Source of the DNA: Gigantopelta aegis
Lineage: Eukaryota > Mollusca > Gastropoda > Neomphalida > Peltospiridae
Assembly (NCBI RefSeq): GCF_016097555.1
Contig: NC_054713.1
Coordinates: 43,187,071 to 43,251,070 of the forward strand
Length of the DNA stretch: 64,000 nt
Reading direction: 5' to 3'
Made by a program: the position numbers and the translations under genes. This document shows, piece after piece, positions 24,301-33,300 of this stretch (position 1 is the first letter of the stretch; the number at the start of each line of letters is the position of its first letter). Under the pieces are notes generated by a model. That model worked only from the letters and a program-made list of their open reading frames with translations, made no database searches and had not been told where the DNA came from.

Positions 24301-27300
24301 CTCCGGTTGGACTGGTAGGGGACTAATAACAACATGCCATGAAATTAAGATTATTTTGTACGAATACTAACTAACTAAATACACAATAATGAACTAAACT
24401 GTATATAAGAGAATCAGTACAGGAAGGGGAGTTAACTACATGTACAAGTACACACATGGACACGAAATCTAGTTAACACATTTTTCAAATATGAAAATCA
24501 AATCATATTAGTTACCACAAAACAATGTCCTGATAATGCAGTTACTGAATAAAAACAGGGAATGGGGTGGTGGAGGTGGATAAAAGAATTGAATAAAATA
24601 TATACTATTTTATTTACCATGAAGAATTTTTTTTTTAAATAACATTCATCTAATTAAAAATTGTGCAGTATTGAAAGACATGAAAGCCTTTCATTTTTTG
24701 CCAACCCCCTGGAGGAAATTCCCATACCTACTAGTCTGCAATCCACACAGTCATATTCCACCCCCTCAAACATTCCCATACATGTATATACCAGTCTGTG
24801 AATTTTAGTGTGATCCAGATAGTGTAATAACAGTTGTATCCCACCCCCTCAAACATTCCCATACATGTACACACCGGTCTGTGAGTTTTGGTGTCATCCA
24901 GACTGTGTAATAACAGTTATATCACACACCACCCCCTCAAACATTCCCATACTTGTACATACTGGTCTGTGAGTTTTGGTGTGATCCACACAGTGTAATA
25001 ACAGTCACATCCCACCCGCTCAAACATTCCCATACATGTATATACCAGTCTGTGAATTTTAGTGTGATCCAGACAGTGTAATAACAGTTGTATCCCACCC
25101 CCTCAAACATTCCCATACATGTACATACCGGTCTGTGAGTTTTGGTGTCATCCAGACAGTGTAATAACAGTTATATCCCACCCCACCCCCTCAAATATTC
25201 CCATACATACATGTACATACCGGTCTGTGAGTTTTTGTGTGATCCACACTCTGTAATAACAGTTATATCTCACCCAACCTCCTCAAACATTCTCATACAT
25301 GTACATACCGGTCTGTGAGTTTTGGTGTGATCCAGACAGTGTAATAACAGTTATATCCCACCCTACCCCCTCAAACATTCTCATACATGTACATACCGGT
25401 CTGTGAGTTTTGGTGTCATCCACACTGTGTAATAACACTTATATCCCACCCCACCCCCTTAAACATTCCCATACATGTACATACTGGTCTGTGAGTTTTG
25501 ATGTGATCCACACTGTGTAATAACAGTTATATCCCACTCAACCCCCTCAAACATTCCCATACATGTACATACTGGTCTGTGAGGTTTGATGTGATCCACA
25601 CTGTGTAATAACAGTTATATCCCACACCACCCCCTCAAACATTCCCATACATGTACATACTGGTCTGTGAGCTTTGATGTGATCCACACTGTGTAATAAC
25701 AGTTATATCACACCCCACCCCCTCAAACATTCCCATACATGTACATACTGGTCTGTGAGTTTTGGTGTGATCCACACTGTGTAATAACAGTTACATCCCA
25801 CCCCCTCAAACATTCCCATACATATACATACTGGTCTGAGAGTTTTGGTGTCATCCAGACAGTGTAATAACAGTTATATCCCACGCCCTCAAACATTCCC
25901 ATACATGTACATACTGGTCTGTGAGTTTTGATGTGATCCACACTGTGTAATAACAGTTATATCCCACCCACCCCCTCAAACATTCCCATACATGTACATA
26001 CTGGTCTGAGAGTTTTGATGTGATCCACACTGTGTAATAACAGTTAAATCACACCCCACCCCATCAAATATTCCCATACATGTACATTCTGGTCTGTGAG
26101 TTTTGATGTGATCCACACAGTGTAATAACAGTTATATCCCACCCCACCCCCTCAAACATTCCCATACATATACATACCGGTCTGTGAGTTTTGGTGTCAT
26201 CCACACTGTGTAATAACAGTTATATCCCACCCCACCCCCTCAAACATTCCCATACATGTACATACCGGTCTGTGAGTTTTGGTGTCATCCACACTGTGTA
26301 ATAACAGTTATATCCCACACCACCCCCTCAAACATTCCCATACATGTACATACTGGTCTGAGAGCTTTGATGTGATCCACACTGTGTAATAACAGTTATA
26401 TCCCACACCACCCCCTCAAACATTCCCATACATGTACATACTGGTCTGAGAGCTTTGATGTGATCCAGACTGTGTAATAACAGTTATATCCCACCCCACC
26501 CCCTCAAACATCCCCATACATGTACATACTGGTCTGTGAGGTTTGGTCATCCACACTGTGTAATAACAGTTATATCCCACCCCACCCCCTCAAACATTCC
26601 CATACATGTACATACCAGTCTGTGAGTTTTGGTATGATCCAGACTGTGTAATAACAGTTACATCCCACTCCCTCAAACATTCCCATACATGTACATACCA
26701 GTCTGTGAGTTTAGATGTTATACACACTGTGTAATAACAGTTATATCACACCCCACCCCCTCAAACATTCCCATACATGTACATACCGGTCTGTGAGTTT
26801 TGGTGTCATCCACACTGTGTAATAACACTTATATCCCACCCCACCCCCTCAAACATTCCCATACATGTACATAATGGTCTGTGAGTTTTAATGTTATCCA
26901 CACTGTGTAATAACAGTTATATCCCACCCAACCCCCTCAAACATTCCCATACATGTACATACCAGTCTGTGAGGTTTGATGTCATCCACACTGTGTAATA
27001 ACAGTTATATCACACCCCACACCCTCAAACATTCCCATACATGTACATACCGATCTGTGAGTTTTGATGTGATCCACACTGTGTAATAACAGTTATATCT
27101 CACCCAACCTCCTCAAACATTCCCATACATGTACATACCAGTCTGTGAGTTTTGATGTGATCCACACTGTGTAATAACAGTTATATCCCACCCCACCCCT
27201 CAAACATTCCCATACCTGTACATACTGGTCTGTGAGTTTTGATGTGATCCACACAGTGTAATAACAGTTACATCACACCCCACCCCATCAAACATTCCCA

Positions 27301-30300
27301 TATATGTACATACTGGTCTGTGAGTTTTGATGTGATCCACGCTGTGTAATAACAGTTATATTACACCTCACCCCATCAAACATTCCCATACATGAACATA
27401 CCGGTCAGAGAGCTTTGATGTGATCTACTCTGTGTAATAACAGTTATATCCCACCCCACTCCTTCAAACATTCCCATACATGTACATACTGGTCTGAGAG
27501 CTTTTATGTGATCCACACTGTGTAATAACAGTTATATCACACCCCACCCCCTCAAACATTCCCATACATGAGCATACCGGTCTGTGAGTTTTGGTGTCAT
27601 CCACACTGTGTAATAACACTTATATCCCACCCCACCCCCTTAAACATTCCCATACATGTACATACTGGTCTGTGAGTTTTGATGTGATCCACACTGTGTA
27701 ATAACAGTTATATCCCACTCAACCCCCTCAAACATTCCCATACATGTATATACCAGTCTGTGAGGTTTGATGTGATCCACACTGTGTAATAACAGTTATA
27801 TCACAAACCACACCCTCAAACATTCCCATACATGTACATACCGGTCTGTGAGTACTGATGTGATCCACACTGTGAAATAACAGTTATATCACACACCACC
27901 CCCTCAAACATTCCCATACTTGTACATACCGGTCTGTGAGTTTTGGTGTGATCCACACTGTGTAATAACAGTTACATCCCACTCCCTCAAACATTCCCAT
28001 ACATATACATACTGGTCTGAGAGCATTGGTGTGATCCAGACAGTGTAATAACAGTTATATCCCACCCCCTCAAACATTCCCATACATGTACATACTGGTC
28101 TGTGAGTTTTAATGTGATCCACACTGTGTAATAACAGTTATATCCCACCCACCCCCTCAAACATTCCCATACATACACATACTGGTCTGAGAGTGTTGAT
28201 GTGATCCACACTGTGTAATAACAGTTAAATCACACCCCACCCCATCAAATATTCCCATACATGTACATTCTGGTCTGCGAGTTTTGATGTGATCCACACA
28301 GTGTAATAACAGTTATATCCCACCCCACCCCCTCAAACATTCCCATACATATACATACCGGTCTGTGAGTTTTGGTGTCATCCACACTGTGTAATAACAG
28401 TTATATCCCACCTCACCCCCTCAAACATTCCCATACATGTACATACCGGTCTGTGAGTTTTGATGTGATCCACACTGTGTAATAACAGTTATATCTCACC
28501 CAACCTCCTCAAACATTCCCATACATGTACATACCAGTCTGTGAGTTTTGATGTGATCCACACTGTGTAATAACAGTTATATCCCACCCCACCCCTCAAA
28601 CATTCCCATACCTGTACATACTGGTCTGTGAGTTTTGATGTAATCCACACAGTGTAATAACAGTTACATCACACCCCACCCCATCAAACATTCCCATATA
28701 TGTACATACTGGTCTGTGAGTTTTGATGTGATCCACGCTGTGTAATAACAGTTATATCCCACCCACCCCCTCAAACATTCCCATACATACACATACTGGT
28801 CTGAGAGTGTTGATGTGATCCACACTGTGTAATAACAGTTATATCACACCTCACCCCATCAAACATTCCCATACATGAACATACCGGTCAGAGAGCTTTG
28901 ATGTGATCTACTCTGTGTAATAACAGTTATATCCCACCCCACTCCTTCAAACATTCCCATACATGTACATACTGGTCTGAGAGCTTTTATGTGATCCACA
29001 CTGTGTAATAACAGTTATATCCCACCCCACCCCCTCAGACATTCCCATACATGTACATACTGGTCTGTGAGGTTTGGTCATCCACACTGTGTAATAACAG
29101 TTATATCCCACCCCACCCCCTCAAACATTCCCATACATGTACATACTGGTCTGTGAGTTTTAATGTTATCCACACTGTGTAATAACAGTTATATCCCACC
29201 CAACCCCCTCAAACATTCCCATACATGTACATACTGGTCTGAGAGCTTTGATGTGATCCACACTGTGTAATAACAGTTACCGGGTATATCCCACCCACCC
29301 CCTCAAACATTCCCATACATACACATACTGGTCTGAGAGTGTTGATGTGATCCACACTGTGTAATAACAGTTAAATCACACCCCACCCCATCAAATATTC
29401 CCATACATGTACATTCTGGTCTGTGAGTTTTGATGTGATCCACACAGTGTAATAACAGTTATATCCCACCCCACCCCCTCAAACATTCCCATACATGTAC
29501 ATACTGGTCTGTGAGTTTTGGTGTCATCCGCACTGTGTAATAACAGTTATATCCCACCCCACCCCCTCAAACATTCCCATACATGTACATACCGGTCTGT
29601 GAGTTTTGGTGTCATCCACACTGTGTAATAACAGTTATATCCCACACCACCCCCTCAAAAATTCCCATACATGTACATACTGGTCTGTGAGTTTTGGTGT
29701 GATCCACACTGTGTAATAACAGTTATATCCCACACCACCCCCTCAAACATTCCCATACATACATGTACATACTGGTCTGAGAGTGTTGATGTGATCCACA
29801 CTGTGTAATAACAGTTAAATCACACCCCACCCCATCAAATATTCCCATACATGTACATTCTGGTCTGTGAGTTTTGATGTGATCCACACAGTGTAATAAC
29901 AGTTATATCCCACCCCACCCCCTCAAACATTCCCATACATGTACATACTGGTCTGTGAGTTTTGGTGTCATCCACACTGTGTAATAACAGTTATATCCCA
30001 CCCCACCCCCTCAAACATTCCCATACATGTACATACCGGTCTGTGAGTTTTGGTGTCATCCACACTGTGTAATAACAGTTATATCCCACACCACCCCCTC
30101 AAAAATTCCCATACATGTACATACTGGTCTGTGAGTTTTGGTGTGATCCACACTGTGTAATAACAGTTATATCCCACACCACCCCCTCAAACATTCCCAT
30201 ACATACATGTACATACTGGTCTGAGAGCTTTGATTTGATCCACACTGTGTAATAACAGTTATATCCCACCCCACCCCCTCAAAAATTCCTATACATGTAC

Positions 30301-33300
30301 ATACCAGTCTGAGAGCTTTGATGTGATCCAGACTGTGTAATAACAGTTATATCCCACCCCACCCCCTCAAACATTCCTATACATGTACATACATGTGATC
30401 CACACTGTGTAATAACAGTTATATCCCACACCACCCCCTCAAACATTCCCATACATGTACATACTGGTCTGTGAGTTTTGATGTGATCCACACTGTGTAA
30501 TAACAGTTATATCCCACACCACCCTCTCAAACATTCCCATACATGTACATACTGGTCTGAGAGCTTTGATGTGATCCACACTGTGTAATAACAGTTATAT
30601 CACACCCCACCCCCTCAAACATTCCCATACATGAGCATACCGGTCTGTGAGTTTTGGTGTCATCCACACTGTGTAATAACACTTATATCCCACCCCACCC
30701 CCTTAAACATTCCCATACATGTACATACTGGTCTGTGAGTTTTGATGTGATCCACACTGTGTAATAACAGTTATATCCCACTCAACCCCCTCAAACATTC
30801 CCATACATGTATATACCAGTCTGTGAGGTTTGATGTGATCCACATTGTGTAATAACAGTTATATCACAAACCACACCCTCAAACATTCCCATACATGTAC
30901 ATACCGGTCTGTGAGTACTGATGTGATCCACACTGTGAAATAACAGTTATATCACACACCACCCCCTCAAACATTCCCATACTTGTACATACCGGTCTGT
31001 GAGTTTTGGTGTGATCCACACTGTGTAATAACAGTTACATCCCACTCCCTCAAACATTCCCATACATATACATACTGGTCTGAGAGCATTGGTGTGATCC
31101 AGACAGTGTAATAACAGTTATATCCCACCCCCTCAAACATTCCCATACATGTACATACTGGTCTGTGAGTTTTAATGTGATCCACACTGTGTAATAACAG
31201 TTATATCCCACCCACCCCCTCAAACATTCCCATACATACACATACTGGTCTGAGAGTGTTCATGTGATCCACACTGTGTAATAACAGTTAAATCACACCC
31301 CACCCCATCAAATATTCCCATACATGTACATTCTGGTCTGCGAGTTTTGATGTGATCCACACAGTGTAATAACAGTTATATCCCACCCCACCCCCTCAAA
31401 CATTCCCATACATATACATACCGGTCTGTGAGTTTTGGTGTCATCCACACTGTGTAATAACAGTTATATCCCACCTCACCCCCTCAAACATTCCCATACA
31501 TGTACATACCGGTCTGTGAGTTTTGATGTGATCCACACTGTGTAATAACAGTTATATCTCACCCAACCTCCTCAAACATTCCCATACATGTACATACCAG
31601 TCTGTGAGTTTTGATGTGATCCACACTGTGTAATAACAGTTATATCCCACCCCACCCCTCAAACATTCCCATACCTGTACATACTGGTCTGTGAGTTTTG
31701 ATGTAATCCACACAGTGTAATAACAGTTACATCACACCCCACCCCATCAAACATTCCCATATATGTACATACTGGTCTGTGAGTTTTGATGTGATCCACG
31801 CTGTGTAATAACAGTTATATCCCACCCACCCCCTCAAACATTCCCATACATACACATACTGGTCTGAGAGTGTTGATGTGATCCACACTGTGTAATAACA
31901 GTTATATCACACCTCACCCCATCAAACATTCCCATACATGAACATACCGGTCAGAGAGCTTTGATGTGATCTACTCTGTGTAATAACAGTTATATCCCAC
32001 CCCACTCCTTCAAACATTCCCATACATGTACATACTGGTCTGAGAGCTTTTATGTGATCCACACTGTGTAATAACAGTTATATCCCACCCCACCCCCTCA
32101 GACATTCCCATACATGTACATACTGGTCTGTGAGGTTTGGTCATCCACACTGTGTAATAACAGTTATATCCCACCCCACCCCCTCAAACATTCCCATACA
32201 TGTACATACTGGTCTGTGAGTTTTAATGTTATCCACACTGTGTAATAACAGTTATATCCCACCCAACCCCCTCAAACATTCCCATACATGTACATACTGG
32301 TCTGAGAGCTTTGATGTGATCCACACTGTGTAATAACAGTTACCGGGTATATCCCACCCACCCCCTCAAACATTCCCATACATACACATACTGGTCTGAG
32401 AGTGTTGATGTGATCCACACTGTGTAATAACAGTTAAATCACACCCCACCCCATCAAATATTCCCATACATGTACATTCTGGTCTGTGAGTTTTGATGTG
32501 ATCCACACAGTGTAATAACAGTTATATCCCACCCCACCCCCTCAAACATTCCCATACATGTACATACTGGTCTGTGAGTTTTGGTGTCATCCGCACTGTG
32601 TAATAACAGTTATATCCCACCCCACCCCCTCAAACATTCCCATACATGTACATACCGGTCTGTGAGTTTTGGTGTCATCCACACTGTGTAATAACAGTTA
32701 TATCCCACACCACCCCCTCAAAAATTCCCATACATGTACATACTGGTCTGTGAGTTTTGGTGTGATCCACACTGTGTAATAACAGTTATATCCCACACCA
32801 CCCCCTCAAACATTCCCATACATACATGTACATACTGGTCTGAGAGTGTTGATGTGATCCACACTGTGTAATAACAGTTAAATCACACCCCACCCCATCA
32901 AATATTCCCATACATGTACATTCTGGTCTGTGAGTTTTGATGTGATCCACACAGTGTAATAACAGTTATATCCCACCCCACCCCCTCAAACATTCCCATA
33001 CATGTACATACTGGTCTGTGAGTTTTGGTGTCATCCACACTGTGTAATAACAGTTATATCCCACCCCACCCCCTCAAACATTCCCATACATGTACATACC
33101 GGTCTGTGAGTTTTGGTGTCATCCACACTGTGTAATAACAGTTATATCCCACACCACCCCCTCAAAAATTCCCATACATGTACATACTGGTCTGTGAGTT
33201 TTGGTGTGATCCACACTGTGTAATAACAGTTATATCCCACACCACCCCCTCAAACATTCCCATACATACATGTACATACTGGTCTGAGAGCTTTGATTTG

